From Salinicola endophyticus (GTDB taxonomy: Bacteria; Pseudomonadota; Gammaproteobacteria; Pseudomonadales; Halomonadaceae), in contig NZ_PZJO01000001.1 of NCBI RefSeq assembly GCF_003206575.1, positions 497,720-561,719 on the forward strand: 64,000 bases of DNA. The letters are read 5' to 3'. The notes under the pieces are model-generated. The model saw nothing but the letters and a program-made list of their open reading frames with translations. It made no database searches and was not told the DNA's origin. A program made the position numbers and the translations under genes. Positions 56,364-64,000 of the stretch are shown piece by piece (position 1 is the first letter of the stretch; every line of letters starts with the position of its first letter).

Positions 56364-57571
56364 GGCTCGATATAGGGCGTCTCGCCGCACATCATCTCCG
56401 CCAGCAGCCGCCCCGAAGCCGGCCCCAGGGTGAAGCCCTGATGGGCATGGCCGAAATGGAACCAGAGCCCGTCATGCTTGGGTGCCGGGCCGATCACCGG
56501 CTTCATGTCCGGCGTGCACGGCCGCGCGCCCAGCCACGGAGTCTGCTCGACCGCGTCGCCGATCGCCAGCAGCTCGCGTGCGACCTTTTCGGCCTTGCTC
56601 GACTGCAGCGGGGTGGCGCGGGCGTCGAGACGTGCGAATTCGGCGCCGGTGGTGATACGCAGACCGCGATTCATCGGCGCCAGCATGATGCCGTTCTCGG
56701 CATCCAGCATTGCCATGCTCAGCGGCGTCGGCATGACATAGTGGCGGTGGTAGCCACGTTTGACGAACAGCGGCAGGTGGTAGCCGAAACGCCGCAGCAG
56801 TTCGTCGGACCACGGGCCCAGCGCCACCACCGCTTCGGCGGCCTCGACCGGGCCTTCGCTGGTGGTCACGCGCCAACCGGCGCCCTGGCGTTCGAGGGTC
56901 GCGGCGTCGCCGCTGACGAAGGCGCCGCCGCGGGCCTGGAACAGGCTGGCGTAGCTCGCCACCAGCGCGCCGGGGTCGCGCACCGACCACGGCTGGGTCC
57001 AGTGCACCGCCCCCGCCATGCGCTGGGTCAGCCCGGGTTCCAGCCGCGCCAGCTCGTCGCCGCTGACCGGTGCATGCTCGACCCCGTACTCCTGGGCCAG
57101 CCGCTCGGCGTTGGCCACCCCCTTCTCCAGCGCCGCCTGGCTGCGGTAGGCGGTGCGCCAACCGCTCTTGCGTACCAGCGCCTCGGCGCCGGCCTCGGTG
57201 ATCAGGCTGTCGTGCTCGCTCAGACAGTGGGCGATCAGCCGGCTGTACTCACGCGCCACCTGGGCGTAACGCGACGGCGAGGACCACCACCAGTACTGCG
57301 CCAGCGGCGAGGCCAGGTGCGGCAGTGCCGAGGGGTGGTAGTTGACGTCGATGCCGCCCTTGCGCGCGACCTTGAAGATCATGCGGCTGTCATGCGGGAA
57401 GGGATAGGGTTCCACCGCCTCGCGCTGGATCAGGCCGGCGTTGCCGTAGGAGGTCTCCTCTCCCGGGGCCCGGCGATCCACCAGCACCACGTTGCGCCCC
57501 CGCCGCTGCAACTGCAGCGCGGTCGACACTCCGATCATGCCGGCACCCAGCACCACGACATCCGCTTGCAT
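56336..57571 (-). CDS. FAD-dependent D-amino-acid dehydrogenase-like protein (DadA family)
   Basis: 411 residues from ATG 57571 with GAGGAG five bases upstream (a GTG two codons before is too close to it). N-terminal VVVLGAGMIGVSTALQLQRR (FAD), YGNAGLIQREAVEPYPFP, and C-terminal PVIGPAPKHDGLWFHFGHA. DadA-type enzymes oxidise D-amino acids to 2-oxo acids. Its place beside the lysine genes makes D-lysine (to 6-amino-2-oxohexanoate) a plausible substrate, which would feed the pipecolate branch. This is inference, as DadA relatives with other substrates exist. Confidence 0.82.
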   Translation of the reverse strand: MQADVVVLGAGMIGVSTALQLQRRGRNVVLVDRRAPGEETSYGNAGLIQREAVEPYPFPHDSRMIFKVARKGGIDVNYHPSALPHLASPLAQYWWWSSPSRYAQVAREYSRLIAHCLSEHDSLITEAGAEALVRKSGWRTAYRSQAALEKGVANAERLAQEYGVEHAPVSGDELARLEPGLTQRMAGAVHWTQPWSVRDPGALVASYASLFQARGGAFVSGDAATLERQGAGWRVTTSEGPVEAAEAVVALGPWSDELLRRFGYHLPLFVKRGYHRHYVMPTPLSMAMLDAENGIMLAPMNRGLRITTGAEFARLDARATPLQSSKAEKVARELLAIGDAVEQTPWLGARPCTPDMKPVIGPAPKHDGLWFHFGHAHQGFTLGPASGRLLAEMMCGETPYIEPAPYSATRF

Positions 57572-57947
57572 AGCCACTCCTCAGCCCTTGAACACCAGCA
57601 ACAGCCACGCCGGCACGACGGGAACGCTCCCCCCGCGACGCGGCCCTATCGACGATGGCGGGCGGCCCCGCACCGGGCGGCGACAGCCCAGGGGTCAAAC
57701 TCTGTGCCAAACCCTGCGCCACCCCTGAAAGGCGATGATACCAGTAACCTCGGCGCAACCAAGCGCCGCGGCCTGGACTTTAGGCCGGCCGACTCGCCAT
57801 GATGCGGTAGTCGTTGGTCCACCGCTCGGCGCCATGCCGATGCGGGTTTTTGCGTCTTTCGCCAGCCACACCGGCAGTGCCTCGGCCACTCCGAGACGTG
57901 GTCAGTTGGCCATTGTCGTCATCAAGGTCGTCAACAGGAGAGTCCCC
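57572..57947. other. divergent gap between the DadA-like gene and ghrB-like gene
   Basis: 376 bases. AGGAG at 57937-57941 is the ribosome-binding site of the plus-strand gene and GAGGAG near 57578-57583 that of the minus-strand gene. No promoter pair or gene is convincing. Confidence 0.45.
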
Positions 57948-58934
57948 ATGCCCAAACGTATCCTGGCCTATCGCCGTCTCGACGAGCAGCAGCTCGACCA
58001 GCTCCGCGAGCGCTATCAGGTCGATTACTTCGGCAAGCTCTCCTCCGCCGACGATCCGGCCTTCCGGGAGGCGCTGGGCGAGGCCCACGGGCTGATCGGC
58101 GCCGGGCTGAAGATCACTCCCGAACTGCTCGACGCGGCGCCGCAGCTGGAGACCATCTCGAGCATTTCGGTGGGCGTGGACAGCTATCCGGTGGCGGAGC
58201 TGAGCCGCCGTGGCATCCTGCTCAGCCACACCCCGGACGTGCTCACCGAGACCACTGCCGACACCGGCTTCGCGCTGATCATGGCGAGCGCCCGGCGCGT
58301 GGTGGAGCTGGCCGAGTACGTCAAGCGGGGCGAGTGGCAGGAGAGTATCGGCGCGGAGCAGTTCGGCACCGACGTCCACGGCAAGACCCTGGGCATGATC
58401 GGCTTCGGTCGCATCGGCCAGGCCATCGCCCGCCGCGGTGCACTGGGCTTCGGCATGCGCGTGCTCTACGCCAAGGCCTCGCCCAAACCCGAGCTGGAGC
58501 AGGCGCTGGGCGCACGCCACTGCGAGCTGGACGAACTGCTGCGCGAGTCCGACTTCGTCTGCGCCATCGTGCCGCTCAACGCCGAGACCCGGCATCTGAT
58601 CGGCGCTCCCGAGTTCGCGCGCATGAAGTCGAGCGCGATCTTCATCAACCTGGCCCGCGGCGAAGTGGTCGACGAAGCCGCGATGATCGATGCCCTCGAA
58701 CATGGCGAGATTCGCGGCGCCGGTCTCGACGTGTTCGCGCAGGAGCCGCTGCCGGCCGACTCGCCGCTACCGCGCATGGCCAACGTGGTCGCCCTGCCGC
58801 ACATCGGCTCTGCGACCCACGAGACGCGCACCGCCATGGCCCAGCGCGCCGTCGACAATCTGTTGCTGGCGCTGGATGGCGAGCGCCCGCTCAGCCCGTT
58901 CAATCCCGAAGCGTGGCCTGAGCGGCTTGGCTGA
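57948..58934 (+). CDS. ghrB: D-2-hydroxyacid dehydrogenase (GhrB / 2-ketogluconate reductase type)
   Basis: 328 residues. NAD(P)-binding IGFGRIGQAIARRG, catalytic Arg in FINLARGEVVDE, Glu in LDVFAQEP, and His in ALPHIGSATHETR are visible. The GhrB group reduces glyoxylate, hydroxypyruvate and 2-keto-gluconate with NADPH. ATG 57948 has AGGAG upstream; the open frame extends earlier without resemblance. It is next to lysine genes but has no obvious step there; oxidation of HglS product is normally done by a flavin enzyme. Confidence 0.85.
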   Translation: MPKRILAYRRLDEQQLDQLRERYQVDYFGKLSSADDPAFREALGEAHGLIGAGLKITPELLDAAPQLETISSISVGVDSYPVAELSRRGILLSHTPDVLTETTADTGFALIMASARRVVELAEYVKRGEWQESIGAEQFGTDVHGKTLGMIGFGRIGQAIARRGALGFGMRVLYAKASPKPELEQALGARHCELDELLRESDFVCAIVPLNAETRHLIGAPEFARMKSSAIFINLARGEVVDEAAMIDALEHGEIRGAGLDVFAQEPLPADSPLPRMANVVALPHIGSATHETRTAMAQRAVDNLLLALDGERPLSPFNPEAWPERLG

Positions 58935-59030
58935 GAGCCGCGGCCAGGCAGGAGCAAGCGCACGCCATCCGGCTGGACCGACTTCACCGGTCAAAAAGTG
59001 TGCAATTCACGCCCCGTGGCACGCCCCGAC

Positions 59031-59059
59031 TTGTCAAGCCGAATCGGGGCGACTAGAGT
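59031..59059 (+). promoter_or_regulatory. sigma-70 promoter upstream of the HAD gene
   Basis: TTGTCA (59031-59036) and TAGAGT (59054-59059) are 17 bases apart. It would give a leader of about 150 bases before the ATG at 59216. Confidence 0.5.
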
Positions 59060-59215
59060 TGGGAAGCGTCATTGAAAACAGTGTTCCGTAACCTTATCTA
59101 AACAATGAGGCTGCGGTGCCGATAACCGGGATATTGGCGCGACAGCCACCGACTCACCGGCCGCGGCCGCTCGGGTCACCCCCTTTCACTGACAGCGCCC
59201 TCGAGGCGACCCATC

Positions 59216-59896
59216 ATGCCCGACCCGCTCTGCTTGCTCTTCGATTGCGACGGCACCCTGGTCGACAGCGAACCGCTGCTGGCCGAGATCATGGCCAAGT
59301 ACCTCAATCGGGCCGGCCTTCCGTTTCGCCCCCTCGACTACATGAACGATTTTCGCGGCACGCGTTTCGCGAGCATCGTGGCGCATCTCGAACGCGCCTA
59401 CGGCGAGATCGACCCCACGCTGCGCGAGGAGACGGAGCGCGACATGCGCCGTGAAATGAACGAACGCATGGCCACCGAGCTCGCGCCGATCGAGGGCGCC
59501 GCCGGTGCCCTCGATGCGCTAGGCGGGCTGCCGCGCTGTGTCGCCTCCAACGGCCCCGAGCACAAGATTCGCCGTGCGCTGGACAGCACCGGGCTGCGCG
59601 GCTTCTTCGGCGATCATATCTACAGCGCCTACAGCGTGGGCAGCTGGAAGCCCGACCCCGGCCTGTTCCTGCACGCCGGCCGCGACATGGGCTTCGCCCC
59701 GGCACACTGCGTGGTGATCGACGATGCCCAGGTCGGCGTTCGCGCCGCGCTGGCCGCCGGCATGCGGGTGATACACATCAACCGCTTCCCCGAGCGCGAA
59801 GCCACGCCGGCAGGCGCCATCGCCATCGGCCACATGCGTGAGCTGCCCGGCGCCGTCGACCGGTTGCTGCCCATGCTGGCCGCCAGCCACTCCTGA
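59216..59896 (+). CDS. HAD-IA family phosphatase (YieH/YfbT-like)
   Basis: 226 residues. Nucleophile Asp in LLFDCDGTLVDSEP, Ser/Thr motif II VASNGPEHK, Lys in GSWKPDPGLFLHA and the acidic motif IDDAQVGVRAA. The alpha-helical cap is of the phosphoglucomutase/6-phosphogluconate-phosphatase type. It removes phosphate from a small sugar phosphate or nucleotide; which one cannot be told. It is preceded by a good promoter and a long leader. Confidence 0.85.
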   Translation: MPDPLCLLFDCDGTLVDSEPLLAEIMAKYLNRAGLPFRPLDYMNDFRGTRFASIVAHLERAYGEIDPTLREETERDMRREMNERMATELAPIEGAAGALDALGGLPRCVASNGPEHKIRRALDSTGLRGFFGDHIYSAYSVGSWKPDPGLFLHAGRDMGFAPAHCVVIDDAQVGVRAALAAGMRVIHINRFPEREATPAGAIAIGHMRELPGAVDRLLPMLAASHS

Positions 59897-59983
59897 CACG
59901 GGCAAGGCGCCGGCGGGCGCCGCTCGTCCGCCCCTGGCCGAGCGCGCTATCATGGCGCCTCAGTCATTGCAGCGGAGCCCCTC

Positions 59984-60358
59984 ATGCCCTCCCTACAGGA
60001 TCAGTTGCGCGGTCTGGTCTACTCCACCGAGCATGGAGAGACCTGCCCCGCGTGCCGCCAACCGCTCGCCGAGTGTCGCTGTCAGGCGCAAGCCGAGGCC
60101 GAGCGTCTTGCTGCGCTCGACGGGATCGTGCGCATCCGCCGCGAAACCAGCGGCCGCAAGGGCAAGGGCGTGACCACGATCGAAGGCGTCCCCCTCGCCG
60201 AGGAGGAGTTGAAGGCGTTGGCCAAGGCGTTGAAGAAGCGCTGTGGCACCGGCGGCGCGCTCAAGGCGGGCGTGATCGAGATCCAGGGCGACCACCGCGA
60301 GGTGCTCAAGCGCGAGCTCGAAACCCGCGGCTATACGGTCAAGCTGGCCGGCGGCTGA
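59984..60358 (+). CDS. yciH: SUI1/eIF1-like translation factor YciH
   Basis: 124 residues (E. coli 108). The eIF1/SUI1 domain covers about 45-122 (VRIRRETSGRKGKGVTTIEG, KKRCGTGGALKAGVIEIQG). The N-terminus has CPACRQPLAECRC, four Cys that could bind zinc. Bacterial YciH can discriminate initiation codons like IF3 in vitro; the physiological role is uncertain. It lies 87 bases after the HAD gene. Confidence 0.9.
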   Translation: MPSLQDQLRGLVYSTEHGETCPACRQPLAECRCQAQAEAERLAALDGIVRIRRETSGRKGKGVTTIEGVPLAEEELKALAKALKKRCGTGGALKAGVIEIQGDHREVLKRELETRGYTVKLAGG

Positions 60359-60426
60359 GGAATTTATCGCCGCCGCGCCTGTCTCAACGCAAGCCGTTCG
60401 TTCGCCCCGTCAGGAGATCGCGTTCC

Positions 60427-60858
60427 ATGCCGTTGCCCGCCCTTTCGCGCCGCGTCCGTCTGGCCGCCGCCCTGCTCGCCGTCGCCGCGCTCGCCGGCTG
60501 CGCCGGGGGTCCGCAGTTCGAGACCCTCGCCGCCCGGGTGGTCTCCGAGAACCCGGTCACCCTGCCCGCCGATGCCACCCTGGAAGTGCAGCTCGAAGAC
60601 GTCACCCAAGGCGACGTAGTGGCCAGCAGCCGTTACGAGCAGCTCGGCCAGCTGCCGCTGCCGGTCACGCTGCAGTACCTGCCCGACGCCATCGCGCGTG
60701 ACGATATCTACCAGCTCAGTGCCCAGATTCGCAGCCATGGGCGCATCATCTACTTGAGCCAGACACCGGTGGCGGTGTTCGGTCGCCACGACCCGGCGGA
60801 ACCCGACATTCCCGTGGTGCCCACCGGGGCCGACGCGCTCGCCCCCGCAGCGCCCTGA
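60427..60858 (+). CDS. YbaY-like lipoprotein
   Basis: 143 residues. Lipobox ALAGC with Cys25. The domain (about 40-130: LPADATLEVQLEDVTQGDVVA, LPVTLQYLPDAI) is the YbaY/YscW fold found in outer-membrane pilotin-type lipoproteins and in META-domain neighbours. The function of YbaY is unknown. A weak ribosome-binding site (AGGAG eight to ten bases upstream) supports ATG 60427. The Ala/Pro-rich tail is short. Confidence 0.82.
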   Translation: MPLPALSRRVRLAAALLAVAALAGCAGGPQFETLAARVVSENPVTLPADATLEVQLEDVTQGDVVASSRYEQLGQLPLPVTLQYLPDAIARDDIYQLSAQIRSHGRIIYLSQTPVAVFGRHDPAEPDIPVVPTGADALAPAAP

Positions 60859-60989
60859 AAGGCCCGCGTCGCCGGCAGCACAACGGGCCGATCGCCGCCG
60901 CGATGACGCGGGTGATACCGCCATCCGCTTGATGCCCGGGCGAAAACCGACCACGCTGATTCGACTGTCATTCCCGCATGGAGACGAGC

Positions 60990-61982
60990 ATGGAAACGCG
61001 TAAGCTACCCGGTACCGATATCGAGATGTCCCGCGTGGGGCTGGGCACCTGGGCCATGGGCGGGCGCATGTGGGGCGGCACCGACGACCCCAACGCCATC
61101 CGCACCATTCATGCCGCCATCGACAAGGGCATCACCCTGATCGATACCGCCCCGGCCTACGGCTTCGGTCACTCCGAAGAGGTGGTGGGCAAGGCGGTCG
61201 CCGAGAGCGGCCAGCGCGAGCGACTGGTACTGGCGACCAAGGCGGGGCTGGAGTGGTACGACGACGACAGCCTGGCCCGTAACGCCACCGCCAAGCGGCT
61301 GGAGAAGGAGCTCGACGACTCGCTGCGGCGGCTCCAGACCGACACCATCGACATCTACCAGATCCACTGGCCCGATCCGCTGGTGGAGATCGCCGAAACC
61401 GCGGAGGCGATGGCACGCTTTCATCAGGCGGGCAAGATCCGCGCCATCGGGGTCAGTAACTTCTCCCCCGAGCAGTGCGAGACCTTCCGCGAGTTCGCAC
61501 CGCTGCACACCCTGCAGCCCCCGTACAACCTGTTCGAACGCGATATCGACGATCAGATCCTGCCCTACGCCGAAGACAACGACCTGACCCTGCTTACCTA
61601 TGGCGCGCTCTGCCGCGGCCTGCTCAGCGGCAAGATGCACAGCGACTCCACCTTCGGTGGCGACGACCTGCGTAACAAGGATCCCAAGTTCCAGTCGCCG
61701 CGCTTCGCGCAGTACCTGGCCGCGGTGAAGGACCTGGAAGCCCTGGCCCGCGAGCGTCACGACAAGTCGGTGCTGGCACTGGCGGTGCGCTGGATTCTCG
61801 ACCGTTCGCCCAATATCGTGGCGCTGTGGGGAGCGCGCAAGCCGGCCCAGGTCGACCCGGTCGGCGACATCAGCGGCTGGCAATTGAGCGATCGCGACCT
61901 GGCGGATATCGATGCGCTGCTCGCCGAGCACATCAAGGACCCGGTCGGCCCCGAGTTCATGGCGCCGCCGACGCGCCGCTGA
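60990..61982 (+). CDS. aldo/keto reductase
   Basis: 330 residues. Catalytic Asp and Tyr in LIDTAPAYGFGHSEE, Lys in VLATKAG and His in IYQIHWPDP; the NADPH-binding end is in ALWGARKPAQ. TIM barrel of AKR type, similar to general YhdN/Tas-like reductases. I prefer ATG 60990, with GGAG at the right distance, over 60978 which has none. The substrate is unknown. The 3' end overlaps the convergent sirtuin gene by 26 bases. Confidence 0.88.
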   Translation: METRKLPGTDIEMSRVGLGTWAMGGRMWGGTDDPNAIRTIHAAIDKGITLIDTAPAYGFGHSEEVVGKAVAESGQRERLVLATKAGLEWYDDDSLARNATAKRLEKELDDSLRRLQTDTIDIYQIHWPDPLVEIAETAEAMARFHQAGKIRAIGVSNFSPEQCETFREFAPLHTLQPPYNLFERDIDDQILPYAEDNDLTLLTYGALCRGLLSGKMHSDSTFGGDDLRNKDPKFQSPRFAQYLAAVKDLEALARERHDKSVLALAVRWILDRSPNIVALWGARKPAQVDPVGDISGWQLSDRDLADIDALLAEHIKDPVGPEFMAPPTRR

Positions 61983-62835
61983 ACGCGACCGCGGGCGGCC
62001 TCAGGGCCGCCGTCGCGGCGATCAACGCGGGCCCGATCGGCGCCGAGACCTTGAGCGCGTAGAGCTCGTCGGCCCGGGTCCGCCCCAGGTTGAGGCAGGC
62101 GATCGGCTTGCCCTGCTGCGCGGCATGGCGGGCGAAGCGGTAGCCCGAATAGACCATCAGCGACGACCCCACCACCAGCATGGCAGGCGCCCGTTCGAGG
62201 GCGTCGAAGGCGGCCTGCACCCGCGCCCGGGGTACGTTGTCGCCGAAGAACACCACGTCCGGTTTGAGGATGCCGACGCCACAGCGTTGGCAGTCGGGTA
62301 GCACGAAGTCAGTGAAATCGACGCCCTCGAGATCGGCATCACCATCCGGCGCCACTGCCGCCGGCAGGTCGAGCCAGCTCGGATTGCGCCGCGCCAGCTC
62401 ATCGTGCAGCGCATGGCGCATCAGCGTCGCGCCGCACTGCATGCAGACCACCAGATCGGCCTGACCGTGGAGATCGATCACCCGCTGCGAGCCGGCGCGC
62501 TGATGCAGGCCATCGACGTTCTGGGTCACCAGTTGCGAGATACCGCCTCCGGCCTCCAGGGCCGCCAGTGCACGATGCGCCTCCCCCGGTCGCGCCGCGG
62601 CGAGCGCGCGGAACCCGACCAGGCTGCGCGCCCAGTAGCGCTGGCGCACCGCCCGACTGGCCATGAACGCCTGATGGCTGACCGGCGGCGGTCGCTTCCA
62701 CGCCCCGCTGGCGTCCCGATAGTCGGGGATGCCGCTGGCGGTGCTCACCCCCGCGCCGGTGAGCACGAACAGGTCCGAATAGCGGGCGAGAAAGGCGCCC
62801 AGCGCCTCAATGCCTTCAGGCGACGCGTCGGGCAT
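61957..62835 (-). CDS. NAD-dependent protein deacylase, sirtuin (CobB-like)
   Basis: 292 residues. VLTGAGVSTASGIPDYR (NAD-binding), QNVDGLH, catalytic His in IDLHGQ, and the zinc motifs CMQC and CQRC are present. It removes acyl groups from lysine using NAD. At 292 residues it is longer than E. coli CobB (273). The frame is open for 51 codons upstream, but ATG 62835 begins the normal N-terminus. The stop lies within the 3' end of the aldo/keto reductase gene on the other strand. Confidence 0.88.
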   Translation of the reverse strand: MPDASPEGIEALGAFLARYSDLFVLTGAGVSTASGIPDYRDASGAWKRPPPVSHQAFMASRAVRQRYWARSLVGFRALAAARPGEAHRALAALEAGGGISQLVTQNVDGLHQRAGSQRVIDLHGQADLVVCMQCGATLMRHALHDELARRNPSWLDLPAAVAPDGDADLEGVDFTDFVLPDCQRCGVGILKPDVVFFGDNVPRARVQAAFDALERAPAMLVVGSSLMVYSGYRFARHAAQQGKPIACLNLGRTRADELYALKVSAPIGPALIAATAALRPPAVAFSGASAAP

Positions 62836-62920
62836 GCTTTTATTCCTCGATCGATGGTAGAAAGGGAGACAATCCATTTCTAATGAACTGTGTCCCACGG
62901 AGACGCAGCACGGCTGACCG

Positions 62921-64000
62921 ATGCCCAATACGCTTCTGGATCCCCTGGTCGAACAGCGGCTGCGCGGCCTGCGCCTGGCGCGACGCATCTATCCGCCACG
63001 CACGCTGGGTCTGGCGGCCGGCGGCCTGTGCATCGGCAGTGCGCTACTGACGCTGGCGACCCCGGGATGGGTCTGGATGATGTGGGTGCTGCAGATCGCC
63101 ACCTGGTCACACGTCGCCTACTGGCGCGCCAAGCGGCACGCCTCACCCTACCACGCCGAGCGCCAGAACCTCGGCATCGACAGTCTGCTGGGGGGCTTCT
63201 GGCTCGCCGCCATGCACTTCAACCTGCTGCCGACGATCATCGTGCTGACCATGATCAGCCTCAACAACATCGCCGTCGGAGGCCCCCGTTTGTTGTTGCG
63301 TGGTGTCGGACTGCTGGCACTGGGCGGCCTGCTCGGCATGTGGCTGATCGCGCCCGGCGCACCGCCGATCATCCCCACCACCGGGGTACTGCTGTGCAGT
63401 CTACCGATGCTGATCACCTACCCGCTGGCGATCGGCTATATCACCTACCTGCAGGCGCGTCAGCTCAGCCGCCAGAAGCGTAACCTGACCGACCTGAGTC
63501 GCACCGACGGTCTGACCGGGCTCTACAATCGACGCTTCTGGGAGGCCCAGATCGCCGCCGAGCTGCTGGCCTCATCGCCTGCCGTGATCGCACTGATCGA
63601 TATCGACCTGTTCAAGCACATCAATGACGAGCACGGTCATGGCGTCGGGGACGAGACGCTGCGCGAACTGGCGACACTGCTGCGCCAGTCGCTCCCGCCA
63701 CACTTCCTGCTCGGGCGTTATGGCGGTGAGGAGTTCGGTGTTCTGATGCCGGCGACCAAGCTGGCGCAGGCCGAGGCCGCGCTGCACGCCTTCCAGCAGC
63801 GTCTGCACCGACACGCTCCGCCGGCGCCGCTGGCGCGCATGCCAACCTGCAGCATCGGCCTCGCCGCCAAGGCCCCCCACATGATCAGCCACGAAAAGTG
63901 GCTACTGCTAGCCGACCAGGCACTCTACGCGGCCAAGGACGCCGGCCGTGACCGCCTCGAGGTGGCGCGCAGTGCGGCATCGCAGAGCCTGCTCGACCTC
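62921..64000 (+). CDS. MASE2-GGDEF diguanylate cyclase (C-terminus beyond window)
   Basis: 360 codons visible, still open at the right edge. An in-frame stop two codons upstream fixes ATG 62921 as the first start. An N-terminal MASE2 membrane sensor of about 170 residues with six helices (PPRTLGLAAGGLCIGSALL) is followed by a GGDEF domain with GLTGLYNRRFW, LIDIDLFKHINDEHGHGVGD and active-site GGEEF (268-272). The inhibitory RxxD site five residues before GGEEF is replaced by Pro-Pro-His-Phe. It makes cyclic di-GMP; MASE2 cyclases such as DgcC often link to cellulose or adhesion. Confidence 0.9.
   Translation, partial: MPNTLLDPLVEQRLRGLRLARRIYPPRTLGLAAGGLCIGSALLTLATPGWVWMMWVLQIATWSHVAYWRAKRHASPYHAERQNLGIDSLLGGFWLAAMHFNLLPTIIVLTMISLNNIAVGGPRLLLRGVGLLALGGLLGMWLIAPGAPPIIPTTGVLLCSLPMLITYPLAIGYITYLQARQLSRQKRNLTDLSRTDGLTGLYNRRFWEAQIAAELLASSPAVIALIDIDLFKHINDEHGHGVGDETLRELATLLRQSLPPHFLLGRYGGEEFGVLMPATKLAQAEAALHAFQQRLHRHAPPAPLARMPTCSIGLAAKAPHMISHEKWLLLADQALYAAKDAGRDRLEVARSAASQSLLDL

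Overview
The window looks like a piece of chromosome from a high-G+C gammaproteobacterium, most likely a halomonad (Halomonadaceae such as Halomonas or Salinicola) or a close relative. This rests on gene content: a two-subunit AruF/AruG arginine succinyltransferase in an astC-aruF-aruG-astD-astB operon, a dapA-bamC-purC block, bepA/perM, scpA-scpB-rluB, a full pqqABCDE operon and a pipecolate-type lysine pathway. It also rests on base composition: a sampled line in pqqC is 67% G+C. No ribosomal RNA or species marker is present, so the genus is an inference. Genes are dense, operons often share 1-4 base overlaps, and no insertion sequence, prophage or CRISPR array is visible.

Layout. 1-5.3 kb: a truncated hybrid histidine kinase whose ATP-binding domain looks dead, a CynX-type exporter, and an nfeD-qmcA membrane pair. 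5.3-11.7 kb: arginine succinyltransferase (AST) operon on the minus strand, lacking astE. 12-17.2 kb: an SDR oxidoreductase, a lone FabF, an HxlR regulator, a GNAT acetyltransferase, an acireductone dioxygenase relative that has lost three of four metal ligands, and trmO. 17.2-26.8 kb: housekeeping genes (cyclophilin, purC, an MBL hydrolase, bamC, dapA, bcp, perM, a TusA-like protein, bepA, a beta-lactamase-fold hydrolase). 27.0-27.4 kb: three tandem tRNA-Lys(UUU) genes behind one strong promoter. 27.5-30.3 kb: scpA-scpB-rluB.

30.4-36.5 kb: an AT-rich two-helix membrane protein resembling phage abortive-infection proteins sits directly behind pqqE, as an apparent insertion between the PQQ operon and scpA. 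Upstream come pqqABCDE and radD. 36.6-46.2 kb: a small unknown gene, then a GntR regulator followed by a five-gene branched-chain-type ABC importer, an M20 N-carbamoyl-type hydrolase, an amidase and a small ABM-domain protein. This reads as a catabolic operon for an unidentified amide or ureide. 46.3-47.8 kb: an aromatic amino acid ammonia-lyase family enzyme.

47.8-57.6 kb: lysine catabolism through pipecolate and 2-aminoadipate. AmaA makes piperideine-6-carboxylate, AmaB makes 2-aminoadipate, a class III aminotransferase probably makes 2-oxoadipate, and HglS makes 2-hydroxyglutarate. An NhaC-family carrier, a divergent LysR regulator and a DadA-like dehydrogenase accompany them. 57.9-64 kb: GhrB-like reductase, HAD phosphatase, YciH, YbaY-like lipoprotein, aldo/keto reductase, a sirtuin, and a MASE2 diguanylate cyclase cut by the right edge.

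The most unusual items are the metal-ligand-stripped ARD homologue, the isolated low-G+C Abi-like gene, the kinase with a degenerate ATPase domain, a perfect 34-bp palindrome at the pqqA/pqqB junction, a 142-bp inverted-repeat element, and a 31-bp tandem repeat that supplies the 3' ends of two convergent genes.
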